Shown here: positions 15,374 to 25,017 of the stretch, one piece after another | How positions within the stretch are numbered: position 1 is the stretch's first letter | How the letters are laid out: each line of letters begins with the position of its first letter | Source: Paraburkholderia unamae | Lineage (GTDB): Bacteria; Pseudomonadota; Gammaproteobacteria; Burkholderiales; Burkholderiaceae | Direction of reading: 5' to 3' | DNA: 64,000 nt | NCBI RefSeq assembly: GCF_003268775.1 | Contig: NZ_QLSU01000001.1 | Coordinates: forward strand, 496,001-560,000 | The notes under the pieces: generated by a model | What the model was told of the DNA's origin: nothing | Seen by the model: only the letters and a program-made list of their open reading frames with translations | Databases searched by the model: none | Program-made: the position numbers and the translations under genes

Positions 15374-16603
15374 TCAGCCTGCAAGCCCCGTGTACTCCGC
15401 CGCAGCCTCGCCGGCCGCCACGCCCGAGGCCCACGCCCACTGGAAGTTGTAACCGCCGAGCCACCCGGTCACATCAACGGCTTCGCCCACGAAGTACAGG
15501 CCCGGCACGCGCTGGCTCATCAGCGTCGCCGAGGAAAGCTCGCGCGTGTCCACCCCGCCGCGCGTGACTTCGGCCTTCTTGTAGCCTTCGGTGCCCGTGG
15601 GCGTGAGCGTCCACTGCGCGAGTCCGTCGCCGATCTTGCGCAGCGTTTTGTCCGGCAGATCGGCGAGGCGCGCATCGGCCTTCACCTGGTGTGCCTCCAG
15701 CCACACGTGCGCAAGGCGCGCGGGCACCCATTCGGCGAGCAGGTTGCCGATCTGGCGTTTCGTCGCGCTCTTGGCCTCGATCAGCGCCGCCGTGGGGTCA
15801 CGCTCGGGCAGCAGGTTCACGCGGATCGGCTGGCCCGGCTGCCAGAAGCTCGAAATCTGCAAGACGCCCGGGCCGGAGAGGCCGCGGTGCGTGAAGAGCA
15901 GATCCTCGTCGAAGGCGCCGCCCGTCTTGCGCTCGCCCGTCGCCACATGAACTTCGAGCGAGACGCCCGCGAGCGGAACGTAGGGCGACCATTCGTCCTG
16001 CGCGAACGTGAGCGGCACGAGCGCCGGGCGCGTGTCGACGAGCTTGTGGCCGAACTGCTTCGCAACGCGATACGCGAAATCGGTTGCGCCGATCTTCGGG
16101 ATCGACAGGCCGCCCGTTGCGATCACGAGGGCCTTCGCGTGTATCTGGCCCTGTGGCGTGCCGAGCGTGAAGCCCGCGCCGTCGGCGTGGCTCACGGCCT
16201 CGACGGGCAACGGCCGGCGCCAGGCCACGCGGCCGGCGTCGCACTCCGCGCGCAGGACCTCGATAATCGCCTCGCTCGACTGGTCGCAAAACAGCTGGCC
16301 CTTGTGCTTTTCGTGCCAGGTCACGCGATGCTGACGCAGCAGCGCGAGAAAATCGCGCGGCGTGTAGCGCGCGAGCGCCGAACGGCAAAAATGCGGATTG
16401 TTCGAGAGATAGTTGGCGGGGCTCGCGTGCAGGTTCGTGAAGTTGCAGCGGCCGCCGCCCGAGATGCGGATTTTTTCCGCGAGGCGCGGCGCGTGGTCGA
16501 TCAGCGCCACGCGGCGGCCCTGCTGGCCCGCCACCGCCGCGCACATCATGCCGGCCGCCCCTGCGCCGATCACGGCGATGTCGAAAGATTCCATGGCGCG
16601 CAT
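15374..16603 (-). CDS. HI0933-like FAD-dependent oxidoreductase (YhiN family)
   Basis: 409 residues, typical for the family. The N-terminal dinucleotide-binding motif is VIGAGAAGMMCA, followed by KIRISGGGRCNFTN, a hallmark of HI0933/YhiN flavoproteins, and a second FAD contact, ALVIATGGLSIPKIG. The C-terminus has GLYFVGEAVDVTGWLGGYNF, which closes the FAD site. These proteins bind FAD, but their substrate is not established; several are annotated as putative aminoacetone oxidases on thin evidence. ATG 16603 and ATG 16594 (MESFDIAV) are both possible starts. It is divergent from tsaD with about 160 bases between them. Confidence 0.92.
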   Translation of the reverse strand: MRAMESFDIAVIGAGAAGMMCAAVAGQQGRRVALIDHAPRLAEKIRISGGGRCNFTNLHASPANYLSNNPHFCRSALARYTPRDFLALLRQHRVTWHEKHKGQLFCDQSSEAIIEVLRAECDAGRVAWRRPLPVEAVSHADGAGFTLGTPQGQIHAKALVIATGGLSIPKIGATDFAYRVAKQFGHKLVDTRPALVPLTFAQDEWSPYVPLAGVSLEVHVATGERKTGGAFDEDLLFTHRGLSGPGVLQISSFWQPGQPIRVNLLPERDPTAALIEAKSATKRQIGNLLAEWVPARLAHVWLEAHQVKADARLADLPDKTLRKIGDGLAQWTLTPTGTEGYKKAEVTRGGVDTRELSSATLMSQRVPGLYFVGEAVDVTGWLGGYNFQWAWASGVAAGEAAAEYTGLAG

Positions 16604-16765
16604 TCTACCTGCGCGGCGGCAGGGCTTGCCCGCGCCTGACGCGGCTCGCCGCCCTCAGCCGTCTTTTGCGCGCGCTGCTATACTTTCAGGCTCCCTTGAT
16701 TCTTGATTTAGCGGCGGTTTTTGCCCGCGCCTGTGCGCGGCAATGCCGTTGCCCCGCCCCACACC

Positions 16766-17800
16766 ATGCTCGTTCTCGGCATCGAAAGCTCCTGCGACGA
16801 AACCGGCCTCGCGCTCTACGACAGCGAGCGCGGCCTGCTCGCGCACGCGCTGCACTCGCAGATCGCCATGCACCGCGAGTACGGCGGCGTCGTGCCCGAA
16901 CTCGCCTCGCGCGACCATATCCGCCGCGCGCTGCCGCTGCTCGAGGAAGTGCTCAACAAGAGCGGCGCGGCCAAAAGCGACATCGACGCCATCGCGTTCA
17001 CGCAGGGCCCCGGCCTCGCGGGCGCGCTGCTCGTTGGCGCGAGCATCGCCAATGCGCTCGCCATGGCGTGGAACCGGCCGACGGTGGGCATTCACCACCT
17101 CGAAGGGCATCTGCTTTCGCCGCTGCTGGTCGATGCGCCGCCGCCGTTTCCGTTCGTCGCGCTGCTCGTGTCGGGCGGCCATACGCAGTTGATGCGCGTG
17201 ACCGACGTGGGCGTCTACGAAACCCTGGGCGAAACGCTCGATGACGCCGCCGGCGAAGCCTTCGACAAAACCGCCAAGCTGCTCGGTCTGGGCTATCCCG
17301 GCGGCCCGGAAGTCTCGCGGCTCGCGGAATTCGGCACGCCTGGCGCGATTGAGCTGCCGCGCCCCATGCTGCACTCGGGCGACCTCGACTTCAGCTTCAG
17401 CGGCCTGAAAACAGCTGTGCTCACGCAGGTGAAGAAGCTCGGCACGAACATCTGCGAACAGGGCAAGGCCGATATCGCGCGCGGTTTCGTCGATGCGGCC
17501 GTCGAAGTGCTGGCCGCGAAATCGCTCGCCGCGCTCAAGCGCACGAGGATGAAGCGCCTCGTGGTAGCGGGCGGCGTGGGCGCGAACAAGCAGTTGCGCG
17601 AAACGCTTTCGGCCGCGGCGCAAAAGCGCGGCTTCGAGGTGCACTACCCCGACCTCTCGCTATGCACCGACAACGGCGCAATGATCGCGCTCGCGGGTGC
17701 GTTGCGTCTGCAACGCTGGCCCGAGCAGGCCACGCGCGACTACGCGTTCACGGTGAAGCCGCGCTGGGATTTGACCTCGCTGGCAGGCGGCGCGCAATAG
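16766..17800 (+). CDS. tsaD: tRNA N6-adenosine threonylcarbamoyltransferase
   Basis: 344 residues. With TsaB and TsaE it transfers the threonylcarbamoyl group onto A37 of tRNAs that read ANN codons. The ASKHA fold starts [17 protein letters not shown]. The metal-binding histidines are in [10 protein letters not shown] (about residues 110-119), and [13 protein letters not shown] and the C-terminal [11 protein letters not shown] are typical. ATG 16766 matches the usual family start; an upstream in-frame codon at 16721 would add 15 unrelated residues. It converges on the porin gene with a 13-base gap. Confidence 0.97.
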   Translation: MLVLGIESSCDETGLALYDSERGLLAHALHSQIAMHREYGGVVPELASRDHIRRALPLLEEVLNKSGAAKSDIDAIAFTQGPGLAGALLVGASIANALAMAWNRPTVGIHHLEGHLLSPLLVDAPPPFPFVALLVSGGHTQLMRVTDVGVYETLGETLDDAAGEAFDKTAKLLGLGYPGGPEVSRLAEFGTPGAIELPRPMLHSGDLDFSFSGLKTAVLTQVKKLGTNICEQGKADIARGFVDAAVEVLAAKSLAALKRTRMKRLVVAGGVGANKQLRETLSAAAQKRGFEVHYPDLSLCTDNGAMIALAGALRLQRWPEQATRDYAFTVKPRWDLTSLAGGAQ

Positions 17801-17813
17801 CCGCCAGCCGGCA

Positions 17814-18929
17814 TCAGAAACGCTGCGTCATGCCGACCACCGCGAGCGTTTGCTTCGTACCGGGGGCAGTCACGCTCACCCCGGTCCAGCTCATCGTGGA
17901 CAAGCCGTTGTTCTTCATGTAGCCCGCGCGCGCATACACGGACGTCCGCTTCGAGAGACTGTGGTCGACGCCCAGTTGCAGCCCCCACATATTGTCATGC
18001 ACGCCGCGCACGACGCGTTGCAGCGCCGCGATTTCGACTGCGTCCGCCGGCGTGGCCTGAATCGTGGCACCCGCTTGCATCAGGTTGTACGAATGCACGG
18101 CCCCGAGCCGCATTGCGAGCGGACTCGAATCGTCGTTCTTCGGGCGGTGATATCCGTAGATGAACTGAAGATTGACAATTCCCAGTTGATAGGCGAGCGA
18201 ACTATTGAAATGCTCGGTGCCGACGGTATTGAGGATGGATGGCAAGCTGGCCAGCGTCTTCGTGCCCGGATGCTGATACTGATACGCAAGTCCGGCAGAA
18301 AGGCCGTAACCCGACCAGATTGCGGCGATGTCGATGATGTTGCCGTTCGTCTGCGGCGCCGGCTGCGTCACACTGGACTGGAACGCGTACATGGCCAGCA
18401 ACTGGAACCCCTTGAGGTTCGGAGACCGGTACACGATCGAATTGCTGGAGCGCCCGCCGCTCGCCTGCATGCCGATCGTATTGCGGTCGACCACATTGCC
18501 CGCCGCTGCCAGCATTGAGAGCACTTCATTGGCGAAGAACGGGTCGCCCGGATAAAGCACCCAGAAGGTCGGCTGATACTGGCGGCCGAGCGAGAGCGTG
18601 CCGTATTTCTCGTGTGTGAGGCCCACCCACGCCTGGCGGTAGAACATCACGCTCGAATCGCTGAAGGCGGTGCCATTGTTGACGTTGAAACCGTTTTCGA
18701 GCGTGAATGCGGCCTTCAACCCGCCGCCGAGATCCTCCGAACCCTTGATGCCGAAGCGCGACGGCACGCTCCCGCCGCTGCGCTCCGACCAGGATTGCTT
18801 GCCGCCGTTGTTGAGAAACTGCACGAACACGTCGGCGATGCCATAGAGCGTGACGCTCGATTGAGCTTGCGCGACACCCGCCGCCAGAAGCAACGCCGCA
18901 CCGCAAATGCTCTTTCTGCCAAAGCGCAT
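17814..18929 (-). CDS. Outer-membrane general porin
   Basis: 371 residues with a signal peptide ending AQAQ followed by SSVTLYGIADVFVQFLN, the usual first strand of Burkholderia trimeric porins. Further strands include GSEDLGGGLKAAFTLENGF, in the region of the constriction loop, and the C-terminal residue is Phe (TLAVVGMTQRF), the assembly signal of outer-membrane barrels. It should form a 16-stranded pore for small solutes. GGAGGAGAC lies just ahead of the ATG. Its own promoter is expected in the 315-base region upstream; Burkholderia genomes carry many paralogues, so no gene symbol is given. Confidence 0.95.
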   Translation of the reverse strand: MRFGRKSICGAALLLAAGVAQAQSSVTLYGIADVFVQFLNNGGKQSWSERSGGSVPSRFGIKGSEDLGGGLKAAFTLENGFNVNNGTAFSDSSVMFYRQAWVGLTHEKYGTLSLGRQYQPTFWVLYPGDPFFANEVLSMLAAAGNVVDRNTIGMQASGGRSSNSIVYRSPNLKGFQLLAMYAFQSSVTQPAPQTNGNIIDIAAIWSGYGLSAGLAYQYQHPGTKTLASLPSILNTVGTEHFNSSLAYQLGIVNLQFIYGYHRPKNDDSSPLAMRLGAVHSYNLMQAGATIQATPADAVEIAALQRVVRGVHDNMWGLQLGVDHSLSKRTSVYARAGYMKNNGLSTMSWTGVSVTAPGTKQTLAVVGMTQRF

Positions 18930-19244
18930 GATGTCTCCTCCACTGTCTTTTTCTCATTGATGAGTCGGCCATCGCGCGAGGCACGCATGCCGGTGCGCGA
19001 TGACGTCGAGTGGAGTTATAACGACGGAGACAGGCCGTGGCATTGCCACACCTCAAGGAAGCGCGCGTCTATGCGAAACGGCGTTTGCTGCGGTGGCGAA
19101 AGCGCGACAGTCGTCGCACTTTGTCAGACATGGGCCTGACAGGATGTGCAGCAGATGCACAAGAAAATAATGTCAGGATAACCAGGCAATGCTGGTCTAC
19201 CGCGATCCGCGTGAATATCGGATCGGGGCAGTTCGGTTCGGGTG
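18930..19244. other. Intergenic region between folE2 and the porin
   Basis: About 315 bases with no convincing gene. It holds the porin upstream region on the left. An inverted repeat TGTCAG-ACATGGGC-CTGACA lies at about 19123-19142. FolE2 ends at its right edge. Confidence 0.45.
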
Positions 19245-20054
19245 TCAGCCCGCCACGCGCTTGTCGTGGTCGATTACGGCATAGGCGCTGTGATTGTGAA
19301 TCGACTCGAAGTTCTCGGCTTCGAGCGTATAGGCGATCACGCGAGCGTCCGCGTTCAGACGCACGGCCACGTCGCGCACGAGGTCTTCCACGAACTTCGG
19401 ATTCTCATACGCGCGCTCGGTCACGAACTTCTCGTCCGGACGCTTGAGCAGGCCCCACAGTTCGCACGACGCCTCTTCCTCGGCAATGCGAATGAGGTGC
19501 TCCACCGGCAGATCGCCTTCGAACTCGACGTCCATCGTCACATGCGAACGCTGGTTGTGCGCGCCGTACTGCGAGATCTTCTTCGAGCACGGGCACAGGC
19601 TCGTCACCGGCACGAGCACCTTGAGGAACAGGCGCGTCTGGCCGTTACGCACGTCGCCCTTGAGCGTCACTTCGTAGTCCAGCAGACTCTCCACGCCCGA
19701 CACTGGTGCGACCTTCTTCACGAAGTACGGGAACGTCACCTCGATACGGCCCGCCTGCGACTCGAGCTTCGCGAGCATCGCGGCCAGCATGGCGCGGAAC
19801 GTGGCGGGCTCGAGCGGCGCCTTGTTCTCTTCGAGCAGCGCGACGAAGCGCGACATGTGCGTGCCCTTCTGGTCGGCCGGCAGATGAACGTCGAGGTTCC
19901 ACATGCCGACGCTCGGCTGGACGTCGCCCGCGCCCGTCTTCACCGTGAGCGGATGGCGCACGGCCTTCACGCCCACGCGCTGGATCACGATCTGACGGGT
20001 ATCGACGGAGCTCTGGACGTCCGGCATCACGAAGGCCGGGTTCATCTGATTCAT
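19245..20054 (-). CDS. folE2: GTP cyclohydrolase FolE2 (type IB)
   Basis: 269 residues. It converts GTP to dihydroneopterin triphosphate, the first step of folate and related pterin synthesis. The type IB enzyme can use metals other than zinc, which helps under zinc shortage. Family traits seen are LCPCSKKIS with the metal-binding Cys, [12 protein letters not shown], and the C-terminal [20 protein letters not shown] 20054 has GAGGA nine bases upstream; a longer frame would begin in a GC-rich leader. It follows dxs on the same strand after about 180 bases including a hairpin, so it is likely a separate transcript. Confidence 0.95.
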   Translation of the reverse strand: MNQMNPAFVMPDVQSSVDTRQIVIQRVGVKAVRHPLTVKTGAGDVQPSVGMWNLDVHLPADQKGTHMSRFVALLEENKAPLEPATFRAMLAAMLAKLESQAGRIEVTFPYFVKKVAPVSGVESLLDYEVTLKGDVRNGQTRLFLKVLVPVTSLCPCSKKISQYGAHNQRSHVTMDVEFEGDLPVEHLIRIAEEEASCELWGLLKRPDEKFVTERAYENPKFVEDLVRDVAVRLNADARVIAYTLEAENFESIHNHSAYAVIDHDKRVAG

Positions 20055-20099
20055 GTTCTTATCCTCAAGCCGCGCCGAATGCGGCGCGCAAATGGCAAA

Positions 20100-20117
20100 C
20101 GCCGGCATGAGCCGGCG
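20100..20117 (-). terminator. Hairpin between dxs and folE2
   Basis: CGCCGGC (20100-20106) pairs with GCCGGCG (20111-20117) across ATGA. It lies downstream of dxs on the minus strand, followed there by GTTTGCC. The T-run is short, so it may be a weak terminator or act with Rho. Confidence 0.45.
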
Positions 20118-20237
20118 CTTGCAAACGGCAAGCCGGGTACGAAACCCGCCCGCCGGTTCAAATGTGAAGTGGGCAGTCGCGGCTCGCCTGCGGGCACCTG
20201 GGCCCCGGCCAGCCGTACCGCGATGCGCTGGTCCGCG

Positions 20238-22145
20238 TTAAGCGACGCGCATCACCGACTTGCCGGATGCGTTCGCCGTGCGTTCGAGGAAGCGCTCGCG
20301 AATGGACTTCGCAATCCCTGCCGCATCGAGACCCACGCCCGCCAGCAGCTTTGCCGGGTCGCCGTGGTCGATGAAACGGTCGGGAAGGCCCAATTGTAGT
20401 ACGGGCTTGATAACCCCACTTTCAAGCAGGGTTTCCACGCAGGCCGAACCCGCGCCGCCCATGATGCAGCCTTCCTCGACGGTCACGAGATAGTCGTGGG
20501 TTTCGGCGAGCTGCCTCACGAGTTCGGCGTCTATCGGCTTCACGAAGCGCATGTTCGCCACGGTGGCGTCCAGTTCCTCGGCGGCCTTGAGCGACGGCGC
20601 AACCATCGTGCCGAACGCGAGAATCGCGATGCGGCTGCCTGCCGGCGCATTGCTTTCGCGACGCACTTCGCCCTTGCCCACCGGCAGCGCGGCCATCTGC
20701 TTGACGGTCGCCACGCCCGTGCCCGCGCCGCGCGGGTAGCGCACGGCCGTCGGGCAGTCCTGCTGGAGCGCCGTGTAGAGCATCTGGCGGCATTCGTTTT
20801 CGTCGGACGCCGCCATCACCATCATGTTCGGGATGCAGCGCATGAACGCGAGGTCGTAGGCGCCCGCGTGCGTCGCGCCGTCCGCGCCGACGAGGCCCGC
20901 GCGGTCGATCGCGAACACGACCGGCAGGTTCTGCAACGCCACGTCGTGGATCAGCTGGTCATACGCACGTTGCAGGAAGGTCGAGTAGATCGCGACCACG
21001 GGCTTCAAGCCCTCGGCCGCAATACCGCCCGCGAACGTCACCGCGTGCTGCTCGGCAATGCCGACGTCGTAGTAGCGGTCCGGGAAGCGCTTTTCGAACT
21101 CCACCATGCCCGAGCCTTCGCGCATGGCCGGCGTGATGCCGATCACACGCGAGTCGAGTTCGGCGGCGTCGCACAGCCATTCGCCGAACACTTGCGTGTA
21201 GGTCTTCTTGGCGGGCGTGGCCGACGGCTTGATGCCTTCGGCCGGGTTGAACTTGCCGGGACCGTGGTACAGGACCGGGTCGGCTTCGGCGAGCTTGTAG
21301 CCCTGGCCTTTCTTCGTCACGACGTGCAGGAATTGCGGACCGCGCAGTTCCTTGATGTTTTGCAGCGTCGGGATGAGCGAATCCAGATCGTGGCCGTCGA
21401 TCGGCCCGATGTAGTTGAAGCCGAATTCCTCGAACAACGTGGCCGGCACGATCATGCCCTTCGCGTGTTCTTCGAGCTTGCGCGCGAGGTCGAGCACCGG
21501 CGGTGCATGGCGCAGCACGCGCTCCACGCCCGCACGGGCGGCGGCGTAGAAGCGGCCCGACATGAGGCGCGCGAGATGGCGATTGAGCGCGCCAACCGGC
21601 GGCGAAATCGACATGTCGTTGTCGTTGAGGATCACGAGCAGCGGCACGTCGTCTTCGACGCCGCCGTTGTTCAGCGCTTCGAAGGCCATGCCGGCCGTCA
21701 TCGCACCGTCGCCGATCACGGCGATGCCCATGGCGTTGTCGCCCTTGAGCTTGCTCGCGACGGCCATGCCGAGCGCCGCCGAGATCGACGTGCTCGAGTG
21801 GGCGGTGCCGAACGTGTCGTACGGCGACTCGTCGCGTTTCGGGAAGCCCGAGATGCCGCCGAGCTGACGCAGCGTCGGCATCTGGTCGCGGCGGCCCGTC
21901 AGGATCTTGTGCGGATAGGTCTGATGACCCACGTCCCAGACGATGCGATCGCGCGGCGTGTCGAACACGTAGTGCAGCGCGATCGTCAGTTCGACCGTAC
22001 CGAGGTTGGACGACAAGTGGCCGCCCGTTTGCGAGACGCTTTCGAGAACGAAGGCACGCAGTTCGTCGGCAAGCGGTTGCAACTGGCGGCGATCGAGGCG
22101 GCGCAAATCCGCCGGGTCGTCAATGGTTTTCAGCAAGTCGTACAT
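20238..22145 (-). CDS. dxs: 1-deoxy-D-xylulose-5-phosphate synthase
   Basis: 635 residues. It condenses pyruvate and glyceraldehyde 3-phosphate using thiamine diphosphate, the first step of the MEP isoprenoid pathway. The ThDP motif is [18 protein letters not shown] with a later NDNDMSIS, the central histidine is in [11 protein letters not shown], and the transketolase-like domains follow with [17 protein letters not shown] 22145 ([11 protein letters not shown]) is the usual start; the frame extends 12 codons further but without support. It lies directly after ispA, giving xseB-ispA-dxs, the conserved isoprenoid block. Confidence 0.97.
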   Translation of the reverse strand: MYDLLKTIDDPADLRRLDRRQLQPLADELRAFVLESVSQTGGHLSSNLGTVELTIALHYVFDTPRDRIVWDVGHQTYPHKILTGRRDQMPTLRQLGGISGFPKRDESPYDTFGTAHSSTSISAALGMAVASKLKGDNAMGIAVIGDGAMTAGMAFEALNNGGVEDDVPLLVILNDNDMSISPPVGALNRHLARLMSGRFYAAARAGVERVLRHAPPVLDLARKLEEHAKGMIVPATLFEEFGFNYIGPIDGHDLDSLIPTLQNIKELRGPQFLHVVTKKGQGYKLAEADPVLYHGPGKFNPAEGIKPSATPAKKTYTQVFGEWLCDAAELDSRVIGITPAMREGSGMVEFEKRFPDRYYDVGIAEQHAVTFAGGIAAEGLKPVVAIYSTFLQRAYDQLIHDVALQNLPVVFAIDRAGLVGADGATHAGAYDLAFMRCIPNMMVMAASDENECRQMLYTALQQDCPTAVRYPRGAGTGVATVKQMAALPVGKGEVRRESNAPAGSRIAILAFGTMVAPSLKAAEELDATVANMRFVKPIDAELVRQLAETHDYLVTVEEGCIMGGAGSACVETLLESGVIKPVLQLGLPDRFIDHGDPAKLLAGVGLDAAGIAKSIRERFLERTANASGKSVMRVA

Positions 22146-22229
22146 CGTCGTTCCATTGTAGGAAAACTGGCGCACCCGCACTTGTTCTGCACATTACTCA
22201 CGTTTCATGCGCGTGGGCGGGTTGCGCGG

Positions 22230-23111
22230 TCAGCTCACCCGGTTCACCACCAGGTCAGCGAGTTCGGCAAGGCGCTGCGCGCGTGCGCCGAACGGTTCGA
22301 GCGCCGCGTGGGCGTCGGCGCGCAGCTGCTGCGCCAAAGCACGCGAGGCGTCAAGACCGATGATCGACACGTAGGTCGGCTTGCCGTCCTTCGCGTCCTT
22401 GCCCGCGGTCTTGCCGAGCGTCGCCGAGTCGGCGGTGACGTCGAGAATGTCGTCCACCACCTGGAAGGCGAGGCCCACGGCCGCCGCGTACTTGTCCAGC
22501 GCGGCGAGCGTGTCTGCGGAGGGCGTTTCGCCCGCCAGCGCACCCATGCGGACCGAGGCGCGCAGGAGCGCGCCGGTCTTCAGGCGGTGCATCGTTTCGA
22601 GTTGCTCGCGCGTGAGCGAATGGCCCACGCTTGCCAGGTCGATGGCCTGGCCGCCGGCCATGCCGACCGAGCCGCTCGCCAGCGCGAGTTCGCGCACGAG
22701 CGGCGCCTGGCGCACGGCTTCGAGAGCATCGGACGTCAGCGTGACGAAAGCCTGCGATTGGAGCGCATCGCCGACCAGCAGCGCCGTCGGTTCGTCATAT
22801 TTGACGTGTACGGTGGGCTTGCCGCGACGCATGTCGTCGTCGTCCATGCAAGGCATGTCGTCGTGCACGAGCGAGTACACGTGGATCATCTCCAGTGCAC
22901 AGGCCGCCGCGTCGAGCGCTTCGGGGGTGGCGTTCGTGAGTTCGCCCGCCGCGTGGCACAGGAGCGGCCGCACGCGCTTGCCGCCGCCGAGCACGGCATA
23001 ACGCATGGCGTCATGCAGCGGCGCCGGCAGCACGTTGGCAGCCGGCAAATAGTGATCGAGCGCGCTTTCGACCCGGTCGAGCACCTGCCGGGTCCATTGG
23101 TCAAATGTCAT
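22230..23111 (-). CDS. ispA: Farnesyl diphosphate synthase
   Basis: 293 residues. It builds C15 farnesyl diphosphate from IPP and DMAPP for quinones, undecaprenyl and hopanoid precursors. The first aspartate-rich motif is DDMPCMDDDD (about 84-93) and the second is QVVDDILDVT (about 220-230). LGGGKRVRPLL near residue 41 is the diphosphate-binding segment. Its ATG overlaps the xseB stop (ATGA), so the two are translationally coupled. Medium-chain specificity (FPP) is inferred from operon context and size. Confidence 0.95.
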   Translation of the reverse strand: MTFDQWTRQVLDRVESALDHYLPAANVLPAPLHDAMRYAVLGGGKRVRPLLCHAAGELTNATPEALDAAACALEMIHVYSLVHDDMPCMDDDDMRRGKPTVHVKYDEPTALLVGDALQSQAFVTLTSDALEAVRQAPLVRELALASGSVGMAGGQAIDLASVGHSLTREQLETMHRLKTGALLRASVRMGALAGETPSADTLAALDKYAAAVGLAFQVVDDILDVTADSATLGKTAGKDAKDGKPTYVSIIGLDASRALAQQLRADAHAALEPFGARAQRLAELADLVVNRVS

Positions 23112-23422
23112 AGATCGTCGTCTCCGCCCGCTGCGGAGTCTGTCGTATTGAGGGGCACGGGCCGCAGCGTCTCGCCGTCGAGCACGCGCACCTGTTGTTC
23201 AACCTTTTCGAGCTGCTGCTGGCAAAAGCGCACCAGCGCCGCGCCGCGGCGATAAGCCGCGAGCGACTCTTCGAGACTCAGGCTGCCGCCTTCCATGCGC
23301 GCGACCAGCCCGTCGAGTTCCGCGAGCGCCGCCTCGTAGCTCTCAGGCAGGGCTTCGCCCCCTGCCGGGTTGCCCGCGTTTTCGTCCGCGCCAGCGCGGT
23401 CTTTCGTTGCGGATTTCGCCAT
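23108..23422 (-). CDS. xseB: Exodeoxyribonuclease VII small subunit
   Basis: 104 residues. It is the small partner of XseA in the single-strand exonuclease VII. The conserved core is SYEAALAELDGLVARMEGG and SLSLEESLAAYRRGAALVRF, then a coiled-coil-like tail CQQQLEKVEQQVRVL. It has an N-terminal low-complexity leader (about 25 residues) and an acidic C-terminus. It is the first gene of the xseB-ispA-dxs unit and is divergent from the Rieske gene. Confidence 0.95.
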   Translation of the reverse strand: MAKSATKDRAGADENAGNPAGGEALPESYEAALAELDGLVARMEGGSLSLEESLAAYRRGAALVRFCQQQLEKVEQQVRVLDGETLRPVPLNTTDSAAGGDDDL

Positions 23423-23774
23423 GAGTCGTCGCCAGAATGAAACAAGGCGGACATTCTACGGCAAAAGCACCCTTTTCGACCCGCTCGCCGGCTCGTGTGC
23501 CCTCTCGACCACACAGCAGAGGCCAACGAGAATCGGTTCCAGAACGCTTGCGCGGGGCTCGCACAGGGCCCGCACCTCTCCCGTGCTTATCCCGATTACC
23601 CGGCCATTTGTCTCATATTTCTGCGCTTCCCGCCGTCTAGCCGGTGTAATTTTGGCAAAAATCAGTCACTTAGCTACCCCACGACGGGGTAACCGGGTAT
23701 AATCGCCGGCTCCCTAAATCGAATCTTCGATGGTTGGGTTGTTCACTGCTTTCACGTCTTCATCGGGAGTGGGA
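23423..23774. promoter_or_regulatory. Divergent promoter region between xseB and the Rieske gene
   Basis: About 350 bases without a gene. GGGTATAATCG near 23695-23705 gives a perfect -10 TATAAT (23698-23703) pointing at the Rieske gene; the -35 is weak. The repeated motif CGGGGTAACCGGG just ahead of it is noticeable. The left half must hold the xseB promoter. A GGGAGTGGGA ribosome binding site precedes the Rieske ATG. Confidence 0.5.
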
Positions 23775-24881
23775 ATGTCCAATCTGAGCAATGCATTGCA
23801 GCTGAAGTCCGTCCATAGCCAGCTGCCAGTCACCGCTTATTTTGACGAAGCGCTACTCAAGCGCGAAATCGACACGCTTTTCCAGAAAGGTCCTCGCTAC
23901 GTCGGCCACGAGCTCATGGTGCCCGAGGCGGGGAATTATTTTGCGCTGCCTGGCGAGAAAGAGGGCCGCGTGCTCGTTCGCAACAAGAGCGACGAGATCG
24001 AACTGCTCTCGAACGTCTGCCGCCACCGCCAGGCCATCATGCTAAACGGTCGCGGCACGGCAGACAACATTGTATGTCCGCTGCATCGCTGGACCTACGA
24101 CCTCAAGGGCGAACTGCTCGGCGCGCCGCATTTCGCGGACAAGCCCTGCCTGAACCTCAACAACTCGCCGCTGCAAAAGTGGAACGGCCTGCTGTTCGAG
24201 TCGGCGGGCCGCGACGTCGCGCGCGATCTCGCACGCCTTGGGCCGGCCAAACACCTCGACTTTACGGACTATATGTTCGATCACGTCGAGGTTCACGAGT
24301 GCAACTACAACTGGAAGACCTTCATCGAGGTCTATCTGGAAGACTATCACGTCGTGCCGTTCCACCCTGGCCTCGGCAACTTCGTGTCGTGCGACGACCT
24401 CCAGTGGGAGTTCGGCGAGTGGTACAGCGTGCAGACGGTCGGCGTGCACAATCACCTCGGCAAGCCGGGTAGCCCGACCTACCGCAAGTGGCACGACGAG
24501 GTCTTGCGCTTCCGTAACGGCGTGCCGCCCGAGTTCGGCGCGATCTGGATGGTGTACTACCCGAATCTCATGATCGAGTGGTATCCGCACGTGCTCGTGG
24601 TGTCCTGGCTCATTCCGCAGGGCACGCAGAAGACGACGAACATCGTCGAGTTCTATTACCCCGAGGAAATCACGCTGTTCGAGCGCGAGTTCGTCGAGGC
24701 CGAACGCGCCGCCTATATGGAAACGGCCGTCGAAGACGACGAGATCGCCGAGCGCATGGACGCCGGCCGTCGCGCCCTCTTCGAGCGCGGCGTTTCGGAA
24801 GTCGGCCCGTACCAGAGCCCGATGGAAGACGGCATGCAGCACTTCCACGAGTTCCTGCGCCGCGAGCTGGGACCGATCTGA
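23775..24881 (+). CDS. Rieske non-haem iron oxygenase, alpha-subunit-like
   Basis: 368 residues. The N-terminal Rieske [2Fe-2S] site is C82-x-H84 and C101-x2-H104 (VCRHRQ and CPLHRW). The catalytic domain has the mononuclear iron motif around EDYHVVPFHPG. This pattern is that of ring-hydroxylating dioxygenase alpha subunits and single-component Rieske oxygenases. No ferredoxin, reductase or beta subunit is adjacent, so it must borrow electrons from elsewhere. The substrate is unknown. ATG 23775 follows a strong ribosome binding site; the in-frame codon at 23730 lies between the -10 and that site. A clear terminator follows, so it is a single-gene unit. Confidence 0.88.
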   Translation: MSNLSNALQLKSVHSQLPVTAYFDEALLKREIDTLFQKGPRYVGHELMVPEAGNYFALPGEKEGRVLVRNKSDEIELLSNVCRHRQAIMLNGRGTADNIVCPLHRWTYDLKGELLGAPHFADKPCLNLNNSPLQKWNGLLFESAGRDVARDLARLGPAKHLDFTDYMFDHVEVHECNYNWKTFIEVYLEDYHVVPFHPGLGNFVSCDDLQWEFGEWYSVQTVGVHNHLGKPGSPTYRKWHDEVLRFRNGVPPEFGAIWMVYYPNLMIEWYPHVLVVSWLIPQGTQKTTNIVEFYYPEEITLFEREFVEAERAAYMETAVEDDEIAERMDAGRRALFERGVSEVGPYQSPMEDGMQHFHEFLRRELGPI

Positions 24882-24924
24882 CGCCCGGCTGGCGCGAGCC
24901 AGGGGCCATGCGAACGCATCACGG

Positions 24925-24953
24925 AAAGACGGGCTTAGGCCCGTCTTTTTGTT
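24925..24953 (+). terminator. Terminator of the Rieske gene
   Basis: AAAGACGGGC pairs with GCCCGTCTTT across TTAG, and the run TTTTTGTTT follows. It lies about 45 bases after the stop codon. Confidence 0.9.
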
Positions 24954-25017
24954 TAGACTGACGGCATCGGGCCGCAGCGCATGCACATGCCGGCCTCGCA
25001 CGATCCAAGGAGCCGTC

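Noticed and set aside
20496..23255. 919-codon open frame antisense to dxs and ispA
   Set aside because: Spans two well-supported genes on the other strand; composition is typical of an antisense shadow.
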